Shown: positions 28,129-40,365, counted from the stretch's first letter. The stretch: DNA of 64,000 nucleotides from Centropus unirufus (GCA_013397695.1 VYZI01000029.1:911794-975793), one strand, 5' to 3'. Numbers and translations are program-made. The notes: generated from the sequence alone by a model not told the origin.

Positions 28129-31100
28129 GTGAGCCGGGGGAGACGGAGGGCGCCGACTCGGGGCGGCGGCTCCTGCCGCACCCCCAGCCCGGGGAAACTT
28201 TCCCAGCGCGGCGGGCGGCACCTGCCGCTGCGGGGCTGGGGCTGCGGGATGGGCTGCGCCACGGCCAGCGCCGCAGTCATCAAACTCCCGCCAGGGGCGG
28301 GGGGCGAGGGCGGCCGCGGGGCCGGCCGCCGCTTTTGTGTGCGGTGGCGGGAGCCGCACCCACCGCGGCGGGGTCTGCGCCAGGAAACCTCCCGGCTGCG
28401 CTCCCGCAGCGGTACCCGCGGCGCTCCGCAGCCTCCCCCCGCGCCATCCCCTCCCGAGGATGCAGGTGGGAGGCGCGGCCAGCCCGCCGGGCTTGCAGTT
28501 TCTCCGCCTGGGAGCCGGGCTCGGGGCGTTCTCCTCGCCCGTCTCCCAAGGATCCCGCACCGCCCCGGCCTCACCTGAGCCGCAACCTCCCCCCCTCCCC
28601 GCCCCGGGGCTGCGGGTGGGGAAGGGGGCGGTGGTCGCCGCGGCGCGGGCTGTAGCGATGGTGTCATTCCGCATAGGGGGGGAAAGGGGGAGTGACTCGC
28701 CAACTCTCAGCCAGTGGGGAGTAGGGGAGCTGTAGGTATGTGTTATTTTTAATAAAGACGTCGAAGAATTGAAAGGAATTCTTTTAAAACATGTCTGGTG
28801 TTTAAAAATAGATTATGAATGAACCCATTTATCCCTCTGGAATAGGCGCGTCGAAGGTATTCTGGGACTGAAAGGGAGGTTATGTGCATCTACGTGTTTA
28901 CATAGCGTCGCTTCGGGGTTAGACGTCGGTTTGTTAGGAGAGAAATAATGCCACGTTATACCAAAATCCCCTTCTTTCGGCTCCTCAGAGTTCGGGTGCG
29001 CAAAGCAGGGTAGCTCAGAAGTTTCTGTAGCTGGTGTGGGGGTGTGTTACAGCTTGAGAACTGGTTATGACTTTGTTTCTTTGACCTTGTGGTTCAGATT
29101 TAACTTTCAAGTTGAATTTCCCATGGTTCCTGGCTGCCACTAGGCCTCCTCGTGCGTGTTTTGACAGATTTGGAAACCGCATTGCGAATGAACTTTAAAT
29201 TAACTGAGCTTTATTTTATTATATTTTTAACCAAATAAGTGTTAGAGATTGGTCCTGGTTAACAAAATACTCAGCAATTGTGTTAGGCAATTTTAGAATT
29301 CAGCTGCTGAAATTTAGACCCCATTGAATTGACAGAGGGCGAGCATTTGGCTGCTGTGATTGTTCAACAATGAAGATAATATGAATTCCAAAAAGGATAT
29401 AATGTTTATAGCCATATTTATCTGGTTATGGAAACTAAGACACCCCCACCCAAAAGAGAATACTGATGTTGTTCTGAAATAAAGATTATTATTGTTAATA
29501 CACGTCTTCCACTCAGAGACATAGGTTTCGTCTTGTTTAAGCAGAACTGTTTAAAGGTGGGGTAGTAGAACACAACAATTATTTTTACAATCCATTATGT
29601 CAAAAACAAGTTTTAATGAAGTTTAGTCGTACTTTTTTTATATCTAATTTAGTCTGTTCTTACTACACTGAGGTATTTCCATGCAGATTTGTGACACAAT
29701 TTTTCATCGTTATTCCTTTCAGCCCTTTGAATTTGAAAATTGCCAGATCCTGCAATGCCCCTGGAGAAATCTGTCAAGGAACTAATTTGTTTGCAGAAGA
29801 TACAATGGGGACATTTTGAAGGATGGTCTTTTTTCTTGCTCTTTCTAAATTAAAATGCTTATCATGACTCCCTCTTTGAGAAGAAAAAGTTCAAAAGCTG
29901 TCTCTAATAGGATGCAACTTGAGTGAGCCTTGGCAAGTCAATCACAAAAATAAACGTCTAGGCAACTAGTCTAGTATAGATTGTTAAATCACAGCAGTGG
30001 AATTCCTCAAAACATGTGATCAATTTAATCAAGTTTCTTTCCTGGCATAGTTGCATCATATTTTGTATAAAGTGAAAAACCCTTGGTTTTTCTTCTAGAA
30101 AGGGCCAAATTCATATTCTTTGAGCTATTTTGTTATTTACATGTGACTCTTTGGCCAGATACCAGCTTTTGAGGTGTCCTAGTTACTGCAAGGGAGGAGT
30201 GTATGTCTCGCAGTGTTTCTCACTTCTATAGCCCAGGAGATGTGAGAGACCCTGTAAAGCACTTGGTCTACAGTGTGAGAGACATTTAGGAGCCTTTGGG
30301 TATTGGCTCACAAGCACTGCAGATGAAACGTGGGCTCAAAGGGTTAGGACCTCAGCTGTTCACCCCATCCTTTCACAAATTGCTGCCGAATTACACTTAA
30401 AACAGCTCGGGAGTTTCCAGCCCAGCGTGTTACTGGGACTTGAAACTGGTGGGTTTTTCTGCTCAAACAAATGAGGCTTAAACTCTGTCAGTGAAGGAGC
30501 TGATCCTTATCTTTCGTAGCCACCCTGCTGCAGGAAGCCCCCTCTGCGGGGGTGCGTGACAGATCCTGGAGGTACTAATCCCTTTGCATGCCTGAGCTGA
30601 ATTAATTTGATTTGTGAATCAACACCCTAAGTCCTGCTGAAATCAAGGGATGAGGTGTGGTCCCACAGAAGACTGATCTGATATAATTGTCTCCCTGCTG
30701 TTTGAGCAGCAATACTCTTTCCTCCCTCTTTTTCTTCCTCCTCTGGCCCTCTTTCCTGTCTTGCCCCAGATGATGCAGTCCCACTTCACATCATGTCTGG
30801 TCCTCATCTTTCTGTAAGCTGCTTAAACCCACTAACTTTTCAGGAAGCAGCAGACTTTTGCTGGGCCAGTTCCCTGATGTATTAGTGAATTCATTTGACT
30901 CCTATGATGCCCAGGTGAGACCCAGAGTCGGAACAAGGCAGGTGTCTGCAGCAGAGCAGGAGGGGAAAAGAGAAACTTCCCCTGTTGGTGGCAGGGAGCT
31001 TCTAGATTGTGTCTGCTAGCACGGAAGGCTGAAGCTTGGCCTGAGAATATTTAACCAATTGCAAAAATAATAGTGCTAGAAGTAGGAACAAGACTGTTGG

Positions 31101-32168
31101 TCTCGAAGAGGTGAGCAGGCAAACCTCGAGTGTCCCAGACTAATAAAAGCTTTGAGATGTCTAATGGCATGTGTCCCATGTTCTGATCTCCTGCCTAGGA
31201 GACCTGCAGCTTCCCCTCTGTTGCTTCTGGCGCTGGGCAAGCTTTTTTGAGGAGCCGACCCTATGGAAAGCTGTTTGGCTTTTTGGCAAGGTCATTCTCT
31301 GCTGATTTAGCAAGATGTGTTGGCTTTTGGGACTTGGACAGCAGAAATGGCAGGTGCAGAGGAGCAGGCAGGATCTTGTGACCAGATGGACAGGGAGCTG
31401 GGTGACACCTCTGCTGGTGGCAGGGTAAGACTAGATTGCTTTGGCTTCTCCAGGTTGGGAGCTCCCTCTCTGTTCATAGCGGTGACGCAGCTCTTGCCTG
31501 ACTTCCCATTTAGATGCTGAGCATCAGAGGGAGATTGGGAAAAGACGCCACCAGGCTGTTCCCCGCAGTGGTGCCCTCTGAGGTCCCACAGGGTGGAAAG
31601 CGACTACAAGACATGTGGGTGATACAAGAAGAGCTGCGTCATCCTACCAACATCTCAGATGAAGCAACTGAGATCAGCTGCTGCCTTTTGTTTTATTTAG
31701 GAGCCGAAGGTACCACTTTTGATACAGGCTCCTTTCTGCAGCCCTGCGGAGGGAGCAGACCTGTGTTGAAGCCGCTACCTGAAATGTCACAGAAAATAAC
31801 TTTCAAAGAGGGAATCTGGAAAAATACTGGCGTGCTAATAACCTATTCTTGTAGCAAAACCTAGGTTTGGCAGAGATAATCTTTTGTAGCAATTCCTGGC
31901 TTGCTCACTTGCAAGGGCTCCTACCCAAGAGCAGCAAATCATTCAAATGGTGTTCTCCGGATAGTTCCCATTTCTGAGTGGTAACTTGATTATGCTACCT
32001 GCATTGTAATGAGAGCAAGTGTCAGCTAGACAGTAAATATTTGGAACTGTCTCTTCTAAAGAGGTTACCAGCTGAGATGTCAGAGTGTCTTATTGTCTGG
32101 GTGCCTGACAAATAACAGCTGGGACAGACTTACATCTGCTGTTTAAACAACTGCGTTCTGGTGAGGGA

Positions 32169-32179
32169 GCTGAGTCAGC
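32169..32179. promoter_or_regulatory. AP-1 / MARE-like site in intron 1
   Basis: GCTGAGTCAGC, identical over 11 bases to the site in the alpha promoter 4.56 kb upstream. It may mark an intronic enhancer; this is inference from motif identity only. Confidence 0.35.
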
Positions 32180-32449
32180 CTGAAAATACTTCATTGGCAA
32201 TGGTAAAACCAAGCTTAATCAAGTGCCAGAGGAAAGTCCCTAGACTGCATCTCTACCAGTCCCAGCTAAAAAACACTCCAGTTTCAGGCATTTGTTCTGA
32301 ATGATGGGCCTGCAGGGTTCTCTTTGTACAACAGGGTCCGATTCCCTTTAAGCACTTCTCTTCCAGCTGGGAAGGAAGAGACTGATGTTGTTTGGTGGGA
32401 CAGCTTGGAGGTCTGCCTGTGCCTGTGGAGCGGCTGGGGAGAAAGCATA

Positions 32450-32690
32450 AAAATGCTTAATTGAAAAAATGCGCAATGGAAATTGGTGTCACGGGTCCAC
32501 CTAAAGCGTGAAATAACCCCCTAATCACATAGGAGATAAGAGGGAGGTGGTAGAGGCAGTGTCCGGGCACTTTGAAAGCCAGGACAATTAGCTTGTGTTT
32601 GATGTGATAGAGGCTAAAGAGATGCAAAGAGGAGTGTCGGGTCTTTGGAAGTCCTTCTGGTTGGAAATGCAAGAGTGAGAGTAACTTGCT
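32450..32690 (+). repeat. Candidate old interspersed repeat, copy B
   Basis: This shares its word order with 22,190-22,360: GAAAGCCAGGACAA, then GTTTGATG, then ATAGAGGCTAAAG, then GCAAAGAGG. Copy B extends further 5', copy A further 3'. Divergence is high and the ends are approximate. The family is not identified. Confidence 0.4.
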
Positions 32691-33399
32691 TTGTGCTCTG
32701 TCCTGGTTCTAACCCATCCTTAGCGTCTGAGTGAATTATTTGTATGTAATCATAGGGTAAGGTAGTATCCTAGGACTGCTATGCTGAAAGGTGTGGGACG
32801 TGAGAAGGAACTTGGTTTGGATCAGGCTTAAGGTGCTGACCAGAATGACGGTTTAGGAGTAATGCTTTTTTCACAGGTTGCAAAAAAATCGCAGGTTAAG
32901 TGGGAGCAAAACCTGTCAGTTTTGGTTTAGCTGTGAGAAAAAACTTGACTGAGTCTGCAGGAGATGTTACCCAGAAATGAGTTACTGAAATTAAGTAACT
33001 TGGGTTACTTATGTAATGTGTCTTGTAGAATGAGGGCCTTGTGTTTTCTCCACCTGGAATCTGCAATGTTCCATGGACCTCTTATGCCTTAGTTAATGCA
33101 AACCAAGACTAACAAAGAGCTAGAATAATTTAAATTAATCTCTTTTTTTTTTTTTTTCCTAACTGTTAGTGGTTGAAGATCTCTGTAATGAAGCACCATG
33201 TGTTCAGAGCAGACCCTCTGAGCAGAACAACAGTCCTGCAAGCTTTCCCAAAGTTTCAAGATCAGACTTCAGGAAAAATATTAGAGACTGTTTTGTTAGT
33301 TTGCTCAGTTGTTCCGACAGCTGGATCTGGCTATTTTAGCAATCTAATGTAATCAGTGTAGCAGGATTAACAGAATGAGGCAAAATTAACTCTGATGTG

Positions 33400-33460
33400 T
33401 TTGGGCCTGGTGTGAGGAATCCCTGGAATTATTTGGGTCTGGTACAAGGAATGTTGGGAA
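33400..33460. repeat. Imperfect 32-bp tandem duplication
   Basis: TTTGGGCCTGGTGTGAGGAAT at 33,400 is followed by a diverged copy beginning TTTGGGTCTGGTACAAGGAA at 33,432. G-rich on this strand; no function visible. Confidence 0.6.
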
Positions 33461-36400
33461 TGGTGGTGATTGTTGATGGGGGGAGAAGCCGAGTGTTGTT
33501 GGCCCCTCCAGGATAGTGTATGAATGCAGCACGCACTAACATACAGTGAAAGATCAGGGACCTGCTGTTCAACCCTATCTCATCTATTTCTTTGTGTTGG
33601 TTTTCTTATTACGTTTTTAATTTTGAGGGGGTCCAGCAGTTGATCCTGTTGCTATACACAAAATGGAAAAGAATCTGCTTTTAGTTAGAGTGGTGTGGGT
33701 GACAAGTGGTATGTGTTTTAGTGTTATTAGTGGTGTGCGTCTACCTTTTCCTTTCACCTTTTTGGTGAGTATGAAGGAAATCGTTTGATGACAAATGGCA
33801 TGACAGAAGCTGAAGTGCTCCTTCACTGATGATCCTGTGTTTTGGGAATGAAGAAGATGAGGGATCAGTGAACTGGATAATCCGTTCTCTTCAGTTTCTC
33901 CTGCATTTGTGAGACAACACATTCATAAATTAATAAATCAACAGAGAGCGATGAATGTGCGCCATGTTGATGAACCTGCCAACTGTTATGTCTCATTACC
34001 TGCAGATAAATACACAGAGCTGAATAATGAGATTCTTAATACTGTTACTTTTGTCTTTAAGGTTTTCACCCATCTCTAAATTTTGGCTTTATATTTGTCT
34101 AAGCTTTGCAACTATTCTCAATGGAGTTAAGAATACAGCTCACTAAATTAGACATAATTGGGCTAAACTGTGGTTTAGACCCCTTCAGAGAAGTGAAGCA
34201 GTTAATGTGAGTGAAAATTGAAATTAGTTTCTTTTGAGACCTAATGCAGTGGGACAGACTGCACTGACCCTCATAAAGAGCCTGGGTAACTTTTCTCAGA
34301 AGAGAAAACTTTTTTTTTTTTAACTCATGATGCTGTTGTGTCTCCTTTCACATTAAAGCCTCCCCAAAGATGCATATTTTCTCCTCCTTTGCACTAGTTT
34401 TTTACTTACAAAAAATAATATTGTTTTATTAGTTTTTACTCTTTGATTATTGAAAGTAATAATTGATTTGAAAATCTGCATTTGCCCTCCTGTGGCCAAG
34501 AATCACGTTAAACTATTTCCTAAGAGTCTGGGGTAAATGATTACTGTTCCTCGGAAGGGTAGGTTTATACTGCAGGTCTGGTCAAATCTGAAAATACTCA
34601 GGTTTTTAATGTATTTACGTTTTTACTTGATCACGAACTGTGTCTCGCTTTCAAAACTGCATTCATGTGCAGAGTCAACAGGGATTATAACGATGCTAGT
34701 TGGTAATAAAACTGTTTGTAGGCTTACACTTAGCAATGTTTTCACATGTTATTCTGTTCTTCTTACTGGTAGACATAATAGCATTTCACGGATCCAAAGG
34801 GTTATCTGCTAAGTCCAGTGACTTCTGAATTCCATCAGACAAATCTTTGGGTTGATAGTCATTGTTGCACCGAATGCATCGTGACAGTAAAATAAACTCG
34901 GAGCTGGAGGAATACAAAGTTTTACTATAGTCAGTATTTTGTCATAACACTTGGGGCTCAATTTAAAAAGGAGACAAGTTGTACTGCATTGGGATAGCTA
35001 ATCCCTTTGAACCCTGCTTCCTTGCACAGTTCAAAGGTTCATACTAGGCACTTGGACAAATGGCAGGCTTCGTATTTCTATAGATATGACTTTAGCTTTA
35101 AAATGGTTTGACTGAGGAAGGTTTGGAAAGAAAGGTAACAACATTTTTTAATAAAGTGAGGGTTGCTAAGGTATTCAGTGTTACTGCCTTTCTTGTGACT
35201 TCAAAGGATTGTTGGTGCCAATTCTGAGGGTGCAATCTTGAAATATCCATCCATGTGTTAACCTTCAGATAGCTAAGTACTATTAGGAGTCAGTAAATTT
35301 AAGGTTGCTGTGTTTGAAGGTCCAGTAGTCTTCTTATGATGTTGAATGAACAAAATTTATTAATTAAAAAAAAAGTTTACTCTTCAATAACCTTGTACTG
35401 AAGAACTTGAAAGCTCTTTAAGAATAGGTTGGGGTTTTTTTTGTCTATTTGTTCTTAATTTTTAATCAGTTCTTACCATTCTGTTACTGCTCTGCACGGT
35501 TGCTGGAGAGCTTCCCTGAGTTTACATGCCTTTGTGCGGTGGTGTGGCATTTTTATTCCTCCCGAGTTCCTGTGCTTCAGATTTATGAGAAGGATGATGT
35601 GAGAAGCGGGAATGTAATCTGAGTGTTGAGCCATTCTGTATTTCTTCTATTTAATATCTGGTCTCAGCATGTGAAAATCCTGAAGCCAAATTATTCCATC
35701 TGTGGTATTGGCAGTAGAGCAGAATGGGTTTCTTTTTCGTGAGGTGGATTATGTGGCTGTGAAAGGCAGCTTTGAGGAGTGCAGCAATGCCAGGTGGAAA
35801 CAATTTGGCTTAATTAAAGGCTTCTGAACTGAAAATTGGGAACCCAAGTGCACTTTGTTGCCTGTGGAAGCGGGGGTATGGTGCTTCTCTTGGATCCCGC
35901 CTGGCATATGAGGAGGGTGGAATGATACAAAGTGCCAGGCAAAGGGCTTGCCTCCTGTGTGGGTTTGAAATCCTGTTGCAGCCCCCCAATTGCTAATAAA
36001 AATAAAGAAATGGATCTCCCCATTCGGAAGCTTGTTCTGGTAGGTTTTGGAAGAGAATAGTCAGGGATGTGGCATCTTTCTGATCCCGCTTTGGTGCTTC
36101 AAGTGCTTGGATGTTGCATTACACTGAAAGATGGGATTTATCTGTAATTCCTTCATTTCATTAAAAGGGCTTCAATAGCAGTGTTTTGGGAGTATGGCTG
36201 AGTGAGAAGACAATGATATGTAATTGAGGTTTGCTGCTCTACCTTAGGAACTTTAAACCAATGCTTCAGGAACAGAGATTTAAGATGTGGTTAATTAGTT
36301 GGAATGGCTTCAGTCGGAAGGCAATACAATTGATTGGAAAGCTAGTTAATTAAAGTGTAAGTATTTTTCAATGACCATAACACATTTCATACTTTTAAAA

Positions 36401-37227
36401 TAAAAATATTTCAGAAAAAAATCTTCCTTGTTCTATGGCAAGCCAATACAAATTCTGAAAATAATGAAAATGTATGAATTGTGGAAGCTGAAAAGGAGAT
36501 TTTTTTTTAAAAACATATTAGCAAATCTAGAAAAAAAATAATCAAATATTATAGTGCAGAGCCCCGAAGAATTGCAGAGCTTTCCCCCTCATAAAAGTAC
36601 AATCTCTACCGAATAACTGAAGCTCCAAACTACTAGTTTTAATCAGTTTTATTGAATTTCCTCATGGGTTTTATATATCTATCCTGCTTTCTGTCCTGAA
36701 TAGTTCAGTTTCTTTGTAGTTTCATTGTTTGTGATAAGATAAGCATATCAGCACAGTAGCAATACCAAAGGCTTTAATATAGACAGGATTCATAGATGTA
36801 TCAAAACAATTGTGCTGGACATTTTGATGGCTGAAAACTATCCATCATCTTGATTCATGTTATCCTGGAGCTTTCCTTTATACTAGAAACCAATTTCTAC
36901 ACAAGGTTATAGGCCATTGTCTGTAAGACTTGTTTCTTCCACATATTTCATGTGTGGGAACAGCAGAATAAGTAGTCCAAGATTGTCTTGTTTTTTGTTC
37001 GTACAGAATTACTTGACTTTAATAATGTTAATAATTTTGAAAAGGAGGAATACTGCACAGAAGTATTCATTTAAAAAATTCTTATATGTATGGGTGCAAA
37101 ATGAGAATGAAAGAATGATTTATTGTTCTTTGGGGGGAAAAAAATGGTCTAATACTGATGTTTGTTCTTTTTTTCCTTCTCTCTTTCTCCTTCCCTACAA
37201 TCCCTCAACCAATACTTGACCATGCAG

Positions 37228-37411
37228 GTTTTAAATGCAAGTTTACCAGTGCCCGATGTTAATGAAGACAAGGAGCATGACGCCCCACCGCAGGAGCCAC
37301 AGCAGCCAGGAGCTGTTACAGCACCTCAGGAGCTGGATGGGCAGCAGACAGAGGTGACTTCACCCCTCCAAGAACCACCTGGAGAGCAAGCAGAGGCCAC
37401 GGGAACAGATG
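37228..37411 (+). CDS. AKAP12: AKAP12 alpha exon 2
   Basis: A 184-base alpha-specific exon of 61 codons plus one base. It encodes a hydrophilic, Pro/Gln/Glu-rich linker starting VLNASLPVPDVNEDKE and ending EATGTD. The acceptor has a long pyrimidine tract (TTTTTTTCCTTCTCTC-like, then CATGCAG) and the donor is G|GTAAGT. Reading frame is supported by phase: exon 1 ends in phase 0, this exon opens in phase 0, and it ends in phase 1 exactly as the beta exon does, so both feed the same downstream acceptor at 47,223. Against human AKAP12 as I remember it, similarity is weak here, suggesting a disordered, fast-changing segment. An ATG two codons upstream of the exon is intronic. Confidence 0.88.
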
Positions 37412-39596
37412 GTAAGTAAAAATCTGTGCTCAATGGATAGATCGTAGATACCTGAATCTTGTTGAATGCAGTGAGAAATTGAAATAAGGCTCAACTAGCT
37501 GTCTCTGAGCCAACAGGTGATCTCTTGGTTGCTCAAGTGCTTCCTCTAGGGCATTGTTTTTTTTAGGATGCCATAGGAATTTAGACAACAAATGGGTTGT
37601 GGGTTTAAGCTGTTGGTGTAGGGGGATGCTACCCATTCTGCCTTAGGGGCATTTCCCCTCCCTCAGTGCCACTCTCTGCTTGCTTGCTCCCAATCTCTCC
37701 ACCCTTCACCTGAAGGAACAGCTCAGTTTCCACTCCTTAAGTTAGGAGTTCCAATTGCATAGGGCTGTCCCTTCCTTCATAGGGCAGAAATCCTTTTATG
37801 TTCATACATTAGTGACATTAATGTTAATAATGAACCTACAGGAAGGGACATGCTGTTGATCTGTTGGTTCTACCTTGATTGAAGATTCCCTTTTTTTACT
37901 GCTTTTGATCAGATTTGCATTTTGATGACAAAACCTTTCTCATCAGAAGCAACCCTGTCTGCTCTGTCCTGGAAATCTTGCTCTTGCCCTGCTGCACAGT
38001 CAGGAATGTGCTTCATTTTTGCTTGTGCAACTAAAGCTGTTGGGAAGGATGGAGAGAGGAAGGGTAGGATGAAGCATATTTTGCAGTGTCAGCCGGCAGG
38101 GTGGCTTAACTCAACTGTGTATCCCTTAGTGTGCTCTGGGTGTCGAATTCCAGTAGGGGCAATTCTTCATCAGGTCTTCAGATTACTTGCTGTTACATCA
38201 TTATCCCAACAGAAGGTTGCTGTACTTTATTCTGGGATTTCGTGCTTTCTTTATCATATTGGCAGAGGAGTTTGACACTGTAAAAGTGGGATGCAACGTG
38301 TTTTATATTTCTCTCATGATAGACACTACTTCTCTTTAAAGTTTTACCCTTAAGTGCATAGGGATGGAGAGAGGATACTAATTAAACAGAGTCATGATGG
38401 AAAAGAAAATACCGGATGATTTGAAGTGTCAGAAAGTTTCATCTTGGTATCCAGCTTCTGGATCAAGTAGCAGGGAAGACCTTTTAAAGGGTGTGAATTT
38501 CAAAGTAATAGTCAAAGATTATAATTGTTGAATAATTCTGTGTCATAGCTTCAGTTGTACAGAAATTATGTTCCTAATGAAAGAAGTAAGAAGCTCTCTT
38601 GGAATGCAGTGTTACATGTGACCATTTGCATCATGTGTTGTAAACATGGATAGCATTAGGAATTTTGTGTGTGAGTAGCTTGCCTGAAAAAATTTCACTT
38701 TCCTTGATAATCATCTCATGCAGTTGTGTGATGTTGCTGTTTTAATCATGATTTAATTTACTCTTGTCAGTGGAATCAAGCTGACACAGTGGCATCATTT
38801 ATGTCGAAGGGGAAACTATTGTACGGGTTTGTTCTCAAAGGTGAAAAACACCGTTACGGACAAAGGCTCTGTGCGGCTGGCCCAAGCATCTGTGTATTGC
38901 CAGGAGTTTGAAGATATCCAACATAATCCATAGAAATATTGTACCTATAACAGGACGTCACCTATATCAGTGATCCTTTATATTTTATTTGATCATATTG
39001 CATCCCTTTTTATTAGCAGTAAGAGCTGATACAGTGTTTTATAGCTATGCTACAAGTATCCAGAGTAACACCTTGCTGGAACCCGTGACAGCAGAATTTG
39101 AGGCAGTTTGTGCTGCAATCAGGTTGTAAAGAATTCTAATTCAAAACCAACAAAACCCCCAGTCTCCAAGTAGCTGTTAGGTCGTAGACAAAGGAGAAAA
39201 ATGTTACAATATGGAGAAAAAAGCGTGTTTCTTTTTTTTTTTTTTTGGTTTATGAAGCTACTTAGGGCTTTTAACTGGCCACTGTCGAGGTTTGGGCAGG
39301 ATACCTTGTGGCAAACTGGATCCAAAAGGCATTGCTGGAGCGGGAGCCGAAGCGGTCTGCTTAGAAGGTGGCTACTCCTTACTTGACAGCCGGCATCCCG
39401 TCACTCCAGACGAAAAAAAAAGAAACAAAAAACTACTTGAGGTGGAAGTTTCAAGACGGATGCGCTGAGGCTGAATGCCTGCCGGCCAGCAGCCGCCGGG
39501 GCGGGGCGAGGGGAGGATCCGCTCCCACCCCGGAGCGTCGATCCCTGCCCGGGAGGGGCGGGACGGGACGGGCGAGGGAGCCCGGCCGTGGGGCGA

Positions 39597-39618
39597 GGGA
39601 GGGAGGGAGGGAGGGAGG
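39597..39618 (+). repeat. GGGA tandem, potential G-quadruplex
   Basis: Five GGGA units plus a partial one form four or more closely spaced G-triplets, the sequence requirement for a G-quadruplex. A similar cluster of G-runs lies at 39,551-39,572. Both lie upstream of the beta start and could fall in the promoter or the 5' UTR. Confidence 0.6.
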
Positions 39619-39756
39619 CAGCGAGCGGGGTGGTGGAAGAGCAGCTGCCTCTTCCCTCAGGGAGAAGCTGCTCCGCTGCCGGGCGTCCCCGCCACGCGGG
39701 AAGCGGGAACCTCGGGCTGTGGGAAGGAATTTCGGGTGCTCAGCGTAGCTTCAGCA

Positions 39757-39781
39757 ATGCTGGGAACCCTAACAATGACGG
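39757..39781 (+). CDS. AKAP12: AKAP12 beta first exon (coding part)
   Basis: This encodes MLGTLTMT plus the first base of a valine codon, then splices (G|GTAAGG) to 47,223, giving MLGTLTMT-VGQTEHSS. The human beta isoform as I recall it begins MLGTITIT-VGQ, so start and junction match closely. Context AGCAATGC has a purine at -3. The beta protein lacks the myristoylation signal and the first 107 alpha residues; predicted length is 1899 residues against 1998 for alpha. The frame is open upstream to an in-frame ATG at 39,475, itself directly preceded by TGA, so an N-terminally longer form is formally possible. The short MLGTLTMT start is preferred because of its conservation. Confidence 0.93.
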
Positions 39782-40365
39782 GTAAGGCAGCGTGGCTTCT
39801 CTAAGGTGTCAGCGCGTCCGTCCGCCGGGATTTTTCGGCTTGCCGGGTTTGGGGGGACACATCCAAGGGGCTGGATGCTCCAGCAGCCCTGGGGCTCCGT
39901 GGCTGCCCGCACCTCCGACTGCGGCGCTGCCTCTCGCAGGGCTTTCGGCGTGGAAAGGTCTGCGTTCAGTAGTTTTAACACAAGGAGAGCTTTTTCCAAC
40001 GGAATGAAGCTTGCGGAATTTTTCTTGTCAGCTTAATTGACCATTTGATGCGGTGTTTAAAAGTTTTTTATAAAGTTGAAGGTGCCAGCTCGGTTTTTCT
40101 CCAGCAGTACCAGCATATGACGTAGTACCTGGCACTGAGGATCCGACAGAAAAGGCAGTCACCGCATCCATGATGCTGGTACCTTAATCACGAAATATTG
40201 TAGTAAAATACCTCTAGAGCTTAAACTTGGTGAACCTGAAGGAAATGTAAAAGTGAGCATCGTTTGTGAGTTTGTACAAATATCTGCAGGAGATAAATAA
40301 CACTGTTACTGCATGGCGGTTTTCATTTTCATTAAGTAAAAGCCAGAGGAGTTTAACACGGTGGC

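Larger units (their letters stand above)
27375..28670 (+). promoter_or_regulatory. AKAP12: CpG island, AKAP12 alpha promoter region
   Basis: GC content and CpG density rise sharply near 27,375 and fall near 28,670, enclosing alpha exon 1 and its splice donor. Visible elements include a GCTGAGTCAGC AP-1/MARE-like site (27,606-27,616), a TTATCA GATA-type site near 27,730, several GC boxes, and an 18-base poly-T followed by a C/T-rich tract (27,854-27,900) about 100 bases before the start codon. No TATA box at a convincing distance is visible, as expected for a CpG-island promoter. The transcription start is not determinable here; a start within about 150 bases upstream of 27,991 is inference. 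Confidence 0.8.
28129..37227 (+). other. AKAP12: AKAP12 alpha intron 1 (9.1 kb)
   Basis: The intron begins GTGAGC and ends with a pyrimidine-rich tract and CAG before 37,228. Its first 550 bases belong to the CpG island, and CpG-rich shore sequence with GACGTC words continues to about 28,940. The interior holds only short open frames without recognisable homology. It contains the second GCTGAGTCAGC site (32,169), a candidate ancient repeat (about 32,450-32,690) and an imperfect 32-bp tandem duplication (33,400-33,460). Confidence 0.9.
39470..39960 (+). promoter_or_regulatory. AKAP12: CpG island, AKAP12 beta promoter region
   Basis: A compact CpG-rich block surrounds the beta start codon, with CpG-elevated shore continuing to about 40,520. 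It contains GC boxes and two G-rich blocks on the + strand (39,551-39,572 and 39,597-39,618, the latter a GGGA tandem). No TATA box is evident. In mammals AKAP12 uses separate alpha and beta promoters, and the position between alpha exon 2 and the common exon fits. The transcription start cannot be set from sequence. A third (gamma, testis) promoter described in mouse was not recognisable. Confidence 0.8.

Noticed and set aside
27743..28132. 129-codon + frame overlapping alpha exon 1
   Set aside because: It runs in a different frame through the 5' UTR and poly-T (giving a Phe run) and has no homology. It could be an overlapping uORF only if transcription starts before 27,743, which is not shown.
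28129..28578. Continuation of the alpha frame into intron 1 (195-codon read-through)
   Set aside because: Open only because of GC richness. The GTGAGC donor and the matching phase of exon 2 support splicing.
27733..28674. 313- and 258-codon minus-strand frames across the alpha CpG island
   Set aside because: Ala/Gly/Pro/Arg-rich translations of high-GC DNA, where stop codons are rare. No family resemblance and no splice context.
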